A stretch of DNA of 64,000 bases. Origin: Rapana venosa (taxonomy: Eukaryota > Mollusca > Gastropoda > Neogastropoda > Muricidae). The notes beneath the pieces are model-generated. The model did not search any database. It saw only the letters and a program-made list of their open reading frames with translations, and was not told where the DNA came from. Where the stretch lies: contig CM054140.1 of assembly GCA_028751875.1 (NCBI GenBank), positions 48,821,456-48,885,455 on the forward strand. The letters are read 5' to 3'. This document shows positions 35,553-49,147 of this stretch, piece by piece. Each line of letters begins with the position of its first letter. Positions within the stretch are counted from its first letter, which is position 1. Both the position numbers and the translations under genes were made by a program.

Positions 35553-35640
35553 ACAGTCTTGTGGGCCGCACCATACAAGGCACCATCAGGAACAGCGACA
35601 GTGGCTCCGTGGATTTTGACCAGTCCTGGATCTGTGTCAT
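35553..35640 (+). CDS. SLC4A11: SLC4A11-like exon, end of cytosolic domain (block B copy)
   Basis: This 88-nt exon has a canonical acceptor (gttgcctgcag) and a gtgagt donor. It enters with two bases completing a codon and leaves in phase 2. The peptide reads SLVGRTIQGTIRN, then SDSGSVDFDQSWICVM. TIQG and QSW-C are hallmark positions of SLC4A11 just before the linker to the first membrane helix. Unlike the other exons in block B it is undamaged, because this part of B has no counterpart in A and looks clean. The same exon appears again in block C. Confidence 0.85.
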
Positions 35641-36469
35641 GTGAGTGAAAACATCTATGTCCCCCTTTCACCAGAAAAGAAAAAACAACAAACCTCTACG
35701 TGTATCTCTCACAGAAAACAGATGGAGTTGAGGTCATGGCTAGCGTGTTAAGAGCATCGTGTTGTATACTTTATTTTGTTTCTTTTGTTTTGCAGTCTTC
35801 GCTCCTCAAGCCCCCTAATCACCAAAAGTGTGATTTTTGCGTTGTGTTGTGCATTTTTGCCTACCGTTAAGGTAGCCGCTTATTCCAACTTTGGGAAATA
35901 AGTGATTAACAGCTAGTTATAGTGGGGGGATTCGAGCTTCACTAAGATGTTGTTTGGTAGGAGATTAACGTTGTACTGATCATTTCCCCAAAGAGCTTTC
36001 TGACTAAACTATCAACAGAGTCCTCTGCACAGAAACGCGTGCAGGAATATCCTGGCATGCTCTAAAAACTCTATCGCATTTTGTTGGGTCGTGTTTTAAA
36101 CTTGTCGTTACATGCAGGGGTTGTGTGTGTGGGATGTAGGAGACGAGAGAGCCTAGTGGACAGAAAACGATAGACTGTCAGTCTCAGTTACCTGATGTAA
36201 CTGTCGGATTCTCCACTGATCTCTCTATCTACACCACCTACTTCATCCCTGTTTTACCCCCCTAGTAAACATTGTCCTGACCCCTATTTGTGTAATGTTA
36301 TATTGGGAAGGGGACTATGTAAACCACCGGGGTCCTTGTGTGCTTGTAGTTTACCTTTTCATCACGGCTTCTCGAGTGTTCTGGTTTTAGTGACAATCTT
36401 TTTTTTTTGCCTGTACTTGCCAAACTTCAAGTCATGGCTATTTGTGCAAGAAATCCACGTGCTGTATTT

Positions 36470-36500
<31 letters not shown>

Positions 36501-37974
36501 TTCTTTTATCTCTAGATAATGGAATAAGCATACGTGTGCTTTTATACATCAGTCCGTGTGTAGGAGTTTTGGTCAATTTTGTCATCTGTTATCACCGGCA
36601 ACATGGCTCTCTTCGTTAAAGTCGAACAGGATTTAACGTGAGTGGCAAGATGTTCTGCATGCGTTCGAACCGGGGCTCGGTTTATAAAGTTCTCCGAAGG
36701 GACTTTGACACTCAGTTCGATTTTTTGGTCCAACTGGGAAGAAGGGCGAGGCTGGGAACAAACCAGAACATCACGGTTTATTGTGCCCGGCGGAACGTTT
36801 AACATCTGCACCTTCCTTAGTAAAAGGTTGACACAACTTTCAAAACGCTACGCTTTGACAGAATCGACATCAACTCAATGTACTCCTCGCCGCTTACGTC
36901 AATCATTTGCAGAATGAAAACTGCCAAAAAAATCAGAAGAGGGAATTTAGATGCAATATCTTCTCTTCACCCCCCCCCCCCTCCACCCCTAAAACAAAAA
37001 TAAATATATTTCGGACGGAAGCTATATAGCCGAGTGGATTAAAAGGATTCATCCAGGGTCATGAAGTGGGGGTTTTGAATCTCGGCGGGTTGGTGAATTA
37101 AGTGGGGGGATTTTAACGCTCTTCAGGTCATTACAAGTGCATGACCTGCCAGTGCGTAATTCCTTCGTGTGTATGATTATACGAATGCAGAGGTCAATAA
37201 TATTCCCGTTAAAGTTCACGCTGTCTGTCAGTGTTCAGTGAGTTCAGGAAAAACGAATATCAGATACATCCCGACGTGGAATGTGGCTACTTCATGGTGG
37301 GCAAAAAGCGGCGGCATATATGCAAAATCTTACCATCGGTGACCTCGCGAGCTTAGCGAGAACAGGGAAAGGTTTTTTGAATACAAGTATGTCATTCAAG
37401 AGTGAGGATAGTGTCTTTTGAGTTGTCAAAAACATCGTTTTTCTTCTTGTCAGTGAACCAAAAAAAAAGACGTGCTTCTCGTACAGTAAGCCATTACCCA
37501 ATTACTACTCTCACACACGCCAAAATTTAAGACGGTATAGTACTCGTTTCTTTAGAGAAGGGGTACGTGAGTGGACGCGTGCACGGTTTGTGGTGTGTGT
37601 GTGTGGGTGTGTGTGTGGCGCGTGTGTGTGTGTGTTGTGTGTGTGTGGTGTGTGTGTGTTGTGTGTGTGGGTGTGTGTGTGTGCGTGGTGCGTGTGCGTG
37701 TGTGTGTCTGTGTGTGTATGTGATTCGATTCAGATTAGATTCGAATATTTTTATTGCCTATTTAGTCTGTAGACTTATTTGCACAAAAAATATGTGTGTG
37801 TGTAGTGTGAGTGTGTGTGAGTGTGTGTGTGGTGTGTGTGTCTTTGATTCTTTTTTCTTTTATTTAGAGGATACTGACTAAGCATCATGTGCTTTTTTCC
37901 CATTCCAGTCGTGTGTTTGCGTTTTTGTTCAAATTTTGTATCATTCAGGCAACAATGGCCTACTCTTCCGAAAG

Positions 37975-38005
<31 letters not shown>

Positions 38006-39881
38006 AGAGTGGTGTTGTGTGTGTGGTGTGATTCTTGACTCCTGTTCTGTCAGAGAGTGAGAGGGAGAAAGAGAGAGAGTGAGAGAGAGAGAGGCGAGAG
38101 AGATGAGAGAGAGAGAGAGAGAAGGTGTGTTGCGTAGTGTGTGCTTATGTTTTTTGTGTGTGCCTAATTAGGTACGTAAGTACATGTGTGCATGCATGTT
38201 GCTGCGCGGGTCGCGGCGCGTGGTGCGTGCGTTTTTTCAGTTCTTATCACTGCAATATTTAGTCTCTGGTCGTGTAGTATGTGCACACACAGTGTGTTCA
38301 ATTAATCGTTAAAAAAATTTTTATGACTTTCTCCGAAAACTCGTCTAGTTATATTAACGCACCCGTTTAATCATCCTCAACAGTTTTGGTTTAATGTTTA
38401 TCACCCAACGGATCTCATAGACGCAGAATATTACACAGCTGCTCCACAGCTGTAAAAGAAGTAAGAATGAATGATACTTGACCACTACCATCCCAATGTT
38501 TCTTTTTGCCTTTTTTTAGAGCGTGGGGGGTAATACAAGAGCATGTTGTGTGTCTGCTCTCAAAAACACTTGTATTGTATTTTACTGTGTAATTCTGTTG
38601 TATGTCTTGTTATTGTATGCTATTTCAACTGCGGCACGGAATACCTTCCGTGAAATTCGCTTCCCGGGGAGAGCTCGTGCTAAGTGAGCAGCACTATTGG
38701 TTTTTTTCTTTACTGCCTGCGTTGTTGTATTTTCCTGTCACAGTGGCTTTTTCCTGAGAATTTTGCCAGGGACAATCTCATGTTGCGTTGGTCTTTTACG
38801 TGCGATATATATATTATATTATTATATATATATATATAGAGATGAGAGAGAGAGAGACGAGAGAGATACAGACGTAAGATATAATATATATATTATTATG
38901 GCAGCTTGCATTCTAGTTCAACCAAACAATCGTAACCTTCCACACCTCAATTCACCAGGACTGTTTCCGCTGCTGAGATTCAAACCACTCTTCAAGGGGC
39001 ATGTCACGGAGGTCAAACCTCTAACCCACTAGTTCGGCAATCTGACAAGCGTGACAACATCTTGTACATGCATATTTCATCTTCTGCAGGGCGTATGAAC
39101 GGAGATTCTGTCGGTTGTAGGTTTGCTACAAATGGACCCTGATCACTTATTGAAACCTTCCATCCGTATCCATAGGATGGGGTGAGATTCGAAGTCTACA
39201 AACTGTTTCTTCAAGGGACTTTAGAATTAAACGCGAGACGGTTTATCCACTTAGCCAAAGCCACCGAGTTTTTTGGGGAAGGGAAGAAACAAACCTTTTC
39301 TGTTTGTTTGGGTTCATTAAGCTACTATGGGGGGTGGGGGGGGGGGGGGGGGGTGGAGGGTAGTAGGCTAGACAGTGTGTATGGATCTAACAGCCATCCT
39401 CAAGGCGGCATCCCTTGGAGGACTTTTTGTCCGGGATGTTACCATTCAGTACACTCATCCGCAAGTCTTTGGGTGAGACTATGAGCGAGGTCCCTGGTAT
39501 AAAAAAAGCATGCAGAACATACGCTAACATTTAGAAACCTAATCCGCAGTTCTGGAAGCGTAGGCATTGTGTTGAGTAGGACGGATGACATGTTTTTATT
39601 AAAAAAGCCTGCACATGGTTATAGTATTTAGATATATCCAAAGTGGGACATGACTCGATCATGGTGGCCTAAATATGGATACACAAAATATCACTATATG
39701 GGAAACTCGAGTTAGTTGCGAATCCGAAATACAAAACGTTTTACTTCTTTACAAAAAGTATTTACATATGCTAAAACTCTGGATCTCCGTATCATATTAT
39801 GAATCCATTTTTATCTATTCCTTTAATTATAACCTAAACCCAAGTTATCAATTTCATATGTATGATTTTTTTCCCTATCAG

Positions 39882-40032
39882 CGAAATGAGGATGGATGGA
39901 GGGCACAGAATCAACAGATCACAGAAACTCGTTACGGACAACAACGTGGGAGACCTTCCCATGAAGGAAGCCACACACAGATGACACATGGAGTGCTGTT
40001 GAACATGGGCAAAGACTTCACGTCCTTACAAG
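39882..40032 (+). pseudogene. Block C copy of the N-terminal exon
   Basis: This matches the damaged copy at 23,494-23,644 base for base, 16,388 downstream, including every indel. Shared errors show that B and C come from one sequence source. Confidence 0.7.
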
Positions 40033-43000
40033 GTCGTATGGAACATACGAATGAACTTGCTGTTCCTTAAATACACATAATATTTTGTAGTGTTCCTCAT
40101 TTGTCACTTTGCTATCATTACTTACAGGTTAATTTCTTGGGTTGTATAATAATAATAATATATGGAATTTATATAGCGTGAATTAGTAAAAACAAAACAA
40201 ATCGACAGGGTTGACTAATCATTAACACGCATACAATCTCTTAAAATAAATGCACAACTATTTCAACATCATGCTTGCGCCGCCCTACGACCAAACACAC
40301 TCACGCCACACCACACGCACACACACAACACACAGCACGCACGCACGCACGCAGCACGACGCACGCACGCCGCACGCAGCGCACGCACACACACACACAG
40401 CTCGCACCACAACCACACACAAACCACACACACAACACCACACACAACACACATTAGGAGGTGAAGGATGCTGTTGAAAATTAGGACAGATATTTGGGGG
40501 GAAAGGAAAGTCTCAGGTAGCAACATAAGTGTGTTTTGAGGCTGGATTGAAGGTGTCAATGAAGGGGCTTTTGGCGGAGGTGCAAAGAATAGGAGTTTCT
40601 TTTGCTTCTACGGATTTTTTGTGAGTCAGGATTTGAAACAAAGGTTGCAAACGTTAATCTCTTGGTGTCAATAAAGATTAATTTGACTAACCTCACCTGC
40701 ACCATTTCTTCCAGGTTAGTAGGTCAACATGCTAATGACAAATGACACTGTCTTTTTCAGGACAGTAGGTCAACACGCTTGACATGGACATGACTTTTTT
40801 CAAGATCAGTGATGTCAACACGCTTTGCACTGACCCCATCCCTCTCAAAGGTCATGGACTATACAATAACAATGGCTTTGAGGCCACCACTTTTCAACAG
40901 GGAAGAGTGCTCTGGCGCGCGCGCACAAACACGCGCGGCGGCGCAAACAACACACACACCCACACACAACACCCAACACAACGAACCTTTATTTGATCAG
41001 TCCAAAGCTTACAACGCATACTCTCGTTTGTAAGGGAACAGAACTAGAGCGTGTTCACACTAGAGGCAACATTGCATCATTCCAATCTTCCAGTCATTCT
41101 GTTCAAGATGTGGAGTCTACTGGTGACTTGTGTGTGATTGTAGTGGAAGCATTATACCACATCTGTTTCTTGGCGTAGGATAACAGTAAGTGATTTATCT
41201 ATGTATCAGGCCAAAACATTTCACTTCAGATTCCATGAAGGTCTTATTTTTAATGTCACGTTGGACACAACTATTTACACGCATGGAGAATGAGAATATT
41301 CTAGTCTATATAAATTATTACATTAGCTTTGAAAAGGCCATATTCATGATTCTTTATTTTAAAAATATGTTTTTTGATGATTTTTGGTTTGTTGTCAATG
41401 GCAAATCACAAACATCTTGAAAACGATAGGTCAGATGTTCAAATCCCAGCTTAAGGTCAATTTTCTTCTGTCTCCAATCATTAGTAATGGTGTTTTGTTC
41501 TTTAGTACTTTGGATAAGATCAAGTTATGTGCTACAATACAGAAGAATAAGCAATCATTATGGAAAGAAAGGACGAGCAAGACGGAAGAATATTGTAGTA
41601 TATTTTCAAGAGGAAGAAGCTTGACAAGAGAAATGTAAGACGCCTTTATAATTTGGGTTTTGTAATGAACCGGTTGTTATGGAGGGTTTTTTTTTTTATA
41701 AGCAACGATTTGCTGAAAATACAAAACTGACAGGTGGAGAACGTTTGAAAAAAAAGCTTGCTAAAGTCGATGGGAGTCAAGATGCTCAGGAATGTGTAAA
41801 CAGAGAGAAAATTTGTAATTTATCTCTATTCAATAGTAAGCTGAGTGGAGAGATTACTGGGTTGAAGTGTTGAGGGGGGGGCCATATTTAGGAGAACGGA
41901 GGGTAGTTCACCGCATGGTTTAAAACCTTAGGAGTTGGAAGACGCATGTACTGCAAGTCAGAAGGAAGGATAGCTGCATAATGAAGTCAAGAAAAGTATT
42001 AGAAACAATAAACAAGGGTTTTTGTTGCCGCTTGAGAGAATGTTATTGAAGTGACCTACATACATTTGATACCTTGTGACAGAGGATCCTTCGCTGACAT
42101 TCTCTTGTGTCCATCGGCCCAAGGAAGGAAGCATGACACGTATCTTTGTGTAGGAGAAGGCTCAACGGAAAGTAGAGTAGTTCCAACAAACAGATGACGC
42201 TTAATTAAACAACATCATTCATTTTAGCCTTAACCCCAAAACACAATTGTGGATTGGTGCTGAGGCTAACGCACCTGCTAGAGAGCAAAAAGTCGTTCGA
42301 AGGGGTCCCGTATTTTGCTCAAATTTTCCCCCATCACTAGACCAGCTGAGTTGTGTCTGGGTGCTGCTCATTTCGGTGATGAGACAATAAACCAAGTCCC
42401 CTTGTAACACGATTTAGTGCACGTTAAAAGACCCCTCGGTTAACAAGAGAGTTGTCTGGGCCAATTCTGTAGAAACGTCATCTGCTGGGCAATAATGATA
42501 CATGCAAACAGAAAAAGGAAAAAAAAACAAGGTGGGTGTTTTGTGGCGACGCAACCTCCCAGGGAGATCAGCCCCATTTTATGAAGAGAACTCTGCGTCA
42601 CTTAAAGGTGGGGTAAGACACTACAAGACAATACAACATATTACAATACCATACCATACCATACCTACCATTACCATACCATACATGCCATCGCTTTGAA
42701 CAAAAGGCTCCAACGGCTGCACATCATCAGACACTCATCTGCCTTGAAGTACTAGACCATTGAAGAATCTCATACATGTGATAATCATCATTGGAGTTGA
42801 CTTTGGCTCTGGTATATGGGAATAACACTGTGGGACTCTTGATCAGTTGGAAGGTGGAAGGTCCTAGTCCTATACTTTGTTTCTTTTGGCCCTGCACTGA
42901 TTACTCAGCCTTTTGAACTGTTCGTTATGTCGACGGAACTTTGTCAATCGATCCATCTGTCTCGCTCTGTCTCTGTCATGTCGTTGTCTCTTTTTTCTGA

Positions 43001-45141
43001 GTCGGACATAACTAATAAAATTTGAAAAAAAAAAGTAATAGGGCAAGTGAAAACTCTGTCTGTCTGTCTGGTTCTTGTTGTAATATGTTTATAAACCTTA
43101 TGTCATATGGCCAATCTGTAAGTCGCATTCTTATGTTTTGTGGCCTAAGACTGAATGTACAGTAAACGTCTGAATCTCGTCTCTGTCTGTCTGTTCTCTC
43201 TCTTGTGATTGATAATATGTTTATACCACAGTTAATGCCCACTTGTATGCCTGCATTTCATTTGTTTTGTGACTAAAGCTGATGTAAGTTCTATCTAACT
43301 CTCTCTCTTCTCTCTCTTTCTTCTCTCTTTCTCTTACTCCCCACCCCTCCCTCCCTCCCTTTTCTTGATACCACCCCTCTTCCCTCTCCTCCTCCCCCTC
43401 TCTCCACACAATTCACAGCACCCTTTCACGGTGACACGTTTCACTCCCACGAACTGATAAACTGGACCAAAAGGTGACTGGAGGACACACACGGGGACTA
43501 CGTACGGAAACAGAAGAAAAACCCTGATAGTGCTCGTGGATTGTTGTAACACTGCTTATTCATCGGCCTTCAATAGCCCTAATTTACCGCCACAGGCTAT
43601 TTAGAGGTCAAAGGGCCCCGTAGTGAAAGACTTACGGTAAAACACTGTTGTATCTGCGATGGCGGTTAGTGAAGCTATTTGGCTGCTGGGCCGAGTCTCT
43701 GCTTATCTGGTAGTATAGTTCTTACAGACTGTTGAGTATGCTTTGGGGATATGGATGTTGTGGGTGGTGTGTGAGAAAAAAGCGGGGTCCAGTGTTGTAG
43801 CCATCACAACACTCATGCCTTAATGGAGGGGGATAGCCTGGTGGTTTAGAGGCTTGAGGTTGCATTCGTGTAGCGGCTGTTTCGAATCGTTGAAGGGGGG
43901 CTTCCCCATCCCACCCCTGACAGGATTCACCTCCCCACTCCACTCCACCTCTGGGATGTTAAACAGCATGCCGACTCTACTCCCAAATACTCCCCCCCCC
44001 CCCCCACCAAAAAAAAAGTCCTTCGGATGAGACTTTAAACGTGTGAAAATACGCAGAAAGACATCTTGCGCACTTAAAACATGTTCGGCTTTCGGAAGAG
44101 TAGGCAAGTGTGTGCTTGGTGGGATACGGTATGACATTTATAATACCGACTCAAGCACACGGGGATCTGGACTAAAAAAAACACATGAGGACTTATTCCA
44201 TATAAATAAAAGAAAGAAAAAAAGAAAAAACATGAAACGAGCTTTGTTTTCATACTCTGATTTAGTACAACGAAAGTGGTGCAGTATATGGGATAGTTGA
44301 AGATATTCAGAGATAAAACTATCGCAGAGCTCAGAGAAGGCTCAGCGTCTAAGTCAAAATAATGAGGCCTGACAACAACAAACTGGCCTACTTCACTATA
44401 CCCTTGTGGCCAGGCAAAAAGGCTTTGCCGTTTTGATTCAATTTAATAAGCTAAGCACCAGGCTAGTTTAAAGTGTTGTTAGGACACATGGAGAGAGACT
44501 AGTTATTAGCATGTACTTATTCTGTCTTTTCTCTCTCATGATCAATGTAAACTTTGCCGAGATGACTTTACACAGGTCTTTCTTTCATTGCATGATTGCC
44601 ATGATGCAAAGATGCAATCATGTGTGTGTGCGCATGTGTTTATGTATTTTTAATTATTTAATTTTATTCTTTTATTTTGGGTAAAGGAAATAAGGCAATA
44701 GTGTGTGTGTGTGTGTGTGGTGAGTGTGTGTGTGTGTAGTGTAGGTGCATGCGTGCTTACGAGCATGGTGCGTGTGCATGCATCAATATTAGCTAACTCC
44801 TGGCCAAGACCCTCCAAACTCCCGTCGCTTTTTCACAAGAAGACAAAATCGAGCTCGATTTCAGTTTTGTTACTTTTATCTGTCTTCATCTATCTGTCTG
44901 CAATAGTTCTTTCCACGCAATAGCTGAGCGTGTGTTGGTGTTCGCGAGGGTCACTAAAAATGGATGTCGGACTAGGCATCGTACTGGGTTGCGTAGTGTG
45001 AGGCACGTGCATGCGGCCAAGCTAAACATGTATGTGTTGTGTGTAGACTAGCCGTTTGTTGTAGCTTCAGATTGTCCCTGCGCATTCCTGTGAGACGCGG
45101 CCTGTCTATATTGTCTGACCTTACCACTTTCTTTGTTTTAG

Positions 45142-45183
45142 AGGGGCGGAGGACTGGGCCTTGTTCCATGCAAATATGAGGAC
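45142..45183 (+). pseudogene. Block C copy of the 42-nt microexon
   Basis: This matches 28,754-28,795 at the constant offset of 16,388, with the same compensating indels. Confidence 0.65.
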
Positions 45184-46468
45184 GTAATAACCACCAACCC
45201 ATAACAATACTACTACTATACTACTACTAATAATAATATCATAATAACAATTTTGGATTTATATACGGCTGCATCTTGTAAAGCACAATCAAAGCGTCAG
45301 ATGTTTTTTAAATTATTTTTTTTCTTGTAGCGAGGAAATGGCAACAAGCACCGGTGCTTTTTCTATATACACCCAGTCCCATGTGAATGCGAGTTTTGTA
45401 CATTCTGCCATCTGCTCCGGATTACCATGGCTACTCTTACGAAACGCGGAACTGGAATTAACATTGTGCGCAGATGTTCTGGCGCGTTTGCACCGGGGCT
45501 CGGTTTATCGTCTCATCCGAAGGACTTTTGGGGAGAGTGGAGTCTGCCCGATTGTTAATTCCAGGGAAAAATATCCCCTTGAAATGGGAATTCGAACCCG
45601 GGTGACAGATTGCGAACGCAATGTTCTAACCACTAGGCTATTCCGTTCCCCCGTTGGCGTACTGTTGGAGCTATAGAATAGCTCCACCACCTTCCCCTAA
45701 ATACCTCATTAGGAGAAAATGATTTTGCAGTGGTCTCTGCAAAACCAAAAAAACCAATTGCAATAACCTGATGAAGTTAAAATGCGAAGAATTTCTCTAC
45801 ACCATGTTTTGAGACGCATAACAACAGCATAAGTATTAGAAGCGCACCTTTTCAAACGACAAAAGCCAATCAATCAAATACAAAAAAAAGGAAACCAATT
45901 CGGACATTCATGATGAAAACTCTCATGATATCAAAAAAATTAATAGAAGCTCATTCTTTTTCATTCCACTTACTTTTGGCACTTTTTTGAATATTTCTTT
46001 GCCACTTTTCTGCATCGTTCTTTTGCCACTTTTATAATATTACTTTGGCGCTTTTTCTGAAATATTACTTTGCCACTAGTGAGTGTGCTTACATTTCTGG
46101 CAGTAGAATGAGCATTTCTCAAATAGCCACAGGACCTACTGAACGCTTACGCTCTTTTGAAGGGAAAAGCATATTCTTAGTTTGTTCGTCTATTCGTCCT
46201 TTCATCATACACAACACCGGGAGGCACAGTCTCGAGAGAGATGTCCAGGACGCAGACTCCTCCACAACACAAACACCACACACCACACACCAACACAAAC
46301 ACACAACACACACACACACACACTCCCGAAAACTAACACAGCCGAATAAAAACACACAACTGTCAGTAAACGCCCACAGGACCACTTACAACAACAACCA
46401 ATATACCAACACACCCCTAACCAAAGCACCAACAGCTTATGATACCCGTCCTCCTCCCCCCCCCCCCC

Positions 46469-46531
<63 letters not shown>

Positions 46532-47072
46532 ACCGCCCCGCCCACCCCTCCCCCCCCCCCCCTTCCACCTCCTTACTCCTCGCACTACAGTAACACAGAT
46601 GTCTAAGCTCTTGGTATTCTGAACAAAAGCGATTCAGTAAGCTAACGGAAATTCGACGACCGGAACTGGAAATGAAGAATCGATTGCTACGGGTGGGCCC
46701 TGCTACTAGTTAATCATAACAGAAAACTGCCTGTCTTGTTGGCTCACAGTCGGCCTGAATGGAGGTTGAAGTAAGGACCGACCAGCGAAGGGAGGGTACC
46801 GAACAGAAAAATAGAAGAAGAGAAGGATAAGATGAGAGAAAGAAGAAAGGAGAACTGTGGTTTAAGGTAGAAGAAATTAGAAGTTTGGTTGGGGTTTTTA
46901 CAATAAAACTCGTACATGTGATGTGGTATTTACTCATTTTCTTCTTTTTGTTCTTTTCTTTTCTGTTCTTTTTTTTTCTTCTTATATATCCCTTTTTGAT
47001 GAGGGCCTGGTGTAAAGAATGCATGGCTTATCAAATACCTCAATAAAAATCGATTCGAGGATTTCTCTTTCT

Positions 47073-47110
<38 letters not shown>

Positions 47111-49053
47111 CACTCTCCTTCTCTCTCTCTCTCCCCCCCCCCCCCCCCCCTTCTCTCTCTGTGTAAAATCTTTGGAGTGATCTTGTTCAGTGTGCTGATA
47201 GATTGTTCAGCATGGATTTGAACTTTTCGCATTGAAATGTTCGATATGAATTTGTTCTACATTTTCTGATTCCAGGCATATTTACTGCGTCTTTACCCCT
47301 GTGTGAGTATGATCTGGCATGTTTGTCACCTGGAAGTTATGATAAACAATAGGTGAAAGTTAGAGAGATAGAGAGAGGAGAGAGAAAAGAGTGGTACCCT
47401 TTTTATTTATTGTCGTATCAGTGCCAGCCATTATTGGCCAAAACTGATTCTAAAATCGTATCAATATCCTTTCATAATGTGCCACAATTTTCTTGGAATC
47501 TAAATGGTCTCTTAGAAATGTCCAACAAGAACATGAGTTGACAGAAAGTTGAATGAAAAGGAGCATGGTTCAGGAATATTCCACACAGTTAGCTGTTCTT
47601 CTCTTCTTGTGCCATCAACATGAGTCGCAAATTTATGAACTCGTTTCTTGCATTTGTTTTATCGTGTTTTTTTGTTCAGTAATCGTTTTTGATCTTAAAC
47701 TCTGAAACAGTTTTTGACAGATGCATTGCATTTTACAAAAACAAACTATCATTCAGTCTCCATATTTTCTGTCCGTTTTCTTGTTGGCATTCTATCCTTT
47801 ATGAGTTACTGTTTTCGAAAAACAGATTTGGAACTGTTGATTATGATGTACTTGATTTTGGTGTGAAGGACAAAATGACATTATCGGTATTTTCGTTGCA
47901 TTTTTTTTATGTTTGTGTTAAATAAATTTGCTGGGTTTTTTGTTTAATTTGCAGGTTTGTTACTTTTTATTTGATGTTTGACTTTGGAGAGGAATGCTAA
48001 TCATCATGACTTTTTTTTATTTATTACTGTCACCAATCTATTTTTAAAATCATTAAAAAAAATTAAATATCAAAACCCTGTACATAGATTTGATATTGCA
48101 GTTTGGGAAAAAAGCGAGAGCATCTCTTATTTTATGTGCCCCTTTTTAATTTTCCAAGTGGGCTTCTTCATATTTTTTAAGAGCAAAACAACACAACTTT
48201 TTTCTAGGTGTATGTTTCATTTTTCAGTACACCAATTCTCAGATGCTTGAAACGACCTTAAAACTTGGAAAATTTTCCAGTTTGTTGTCGACAAAGAACA
48301 TTTGTTTTTCCTGGGTTTTGTTTGTTCGTTTTTATGTTTGTTTGTTTGTTTGTTTGTTTGAAAACTCTCCTCCACGTTTGTGACTTATGAACCGAAAAAA
48401 TAAAACAAAAATACTGATTCAATTCATGTGGCAGGCACAAGCTGAAAATCATATATATATATTGCACGCACAACGAGCGCGCGGCGCGGCGCACACACAC
48501 ACACACCACACAACACACACACACACAACACAACACACAAAGACAGACACAGACACAGACACACACGCACACGCTCACAACACATGTCTAAATCTTTTTT
48601 TTAGTGGATAACGTAAAAAATGCACACACACACAAACACACAACATTCCTCTTCCCCCTCTCACACACACCAAAGAAATACGCACACACATGCGCCGAAC
48701 ATATAAACTAACCATCGAAGGGAAAAGACAAAAGATGTGTTAAAAAAACCCAGACATAAATGCACACCTTTATATAGCGAGAAGGCAGGGAGATGGGGAG
48801 GGGAGGAGGGAGGTTCTTTGCACATGATATGTTTTCTTTTCTTCCCAAGAAACGAATGTTGTTACATGGGTTCTGCCCTCTTTAGGGTCAGGGAAGTAAG
48901 GCGGCGAGGGCGAGGCGAGGGCGCGCGACTCAATAATTGATGTCCGTGAGAAGCTGCGGTTCTGACGCCCTCGCATCAACGACACACAGGTTATTGGGGA
49001 CACCTTTGCTGTTCGTTCCTTTACAAAGTTGGGACATATTGATTTGATTTGAG

Positions 49054-49147
49054 CTTCTGACCAGAGAAGGGACTTTGCGTCCGAGATACGAGTGATTCCG
49101 GGATTGGAAGCCTTCCTGAAACAGGCCATCGTCATGCTGACTTGCAG
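49054..49147 (+). pseudogene. Block C copy of the 19,327 exon, frameshifted
   Basis: This matches 32,666-32,759 at an offset of 16,388, with the same frameshifting insertions and losses. Confidence 0.75.

Larger units (their letters stand above)
19695..36082. repeat. Block B: indel-rich second copy plus 3 kb of new sequence
   Basis: From 19,695 to about 33,012 this repeats block A with pervasive one-base indels, mostly losses in short homopolymers. Recognisable copies are: SINE at 20,080-20,440, family-III SINE at 20,628-21,000, SINE 3' end at 21,465-21,590, mosaic SINE at 22,230-22,650, SINE at 22,965-23,210, LINE at 25,130-25,560, SINE at 25,855-26,290, SINE at 27,432-27,830 and SINE at 28,925-29,265. 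From about 33,012 to 36,082 it continues into cleaner sequence absent from A, including the fourth exon. Differences from A that are not small indels are given as separate features. Confidence 0.85.
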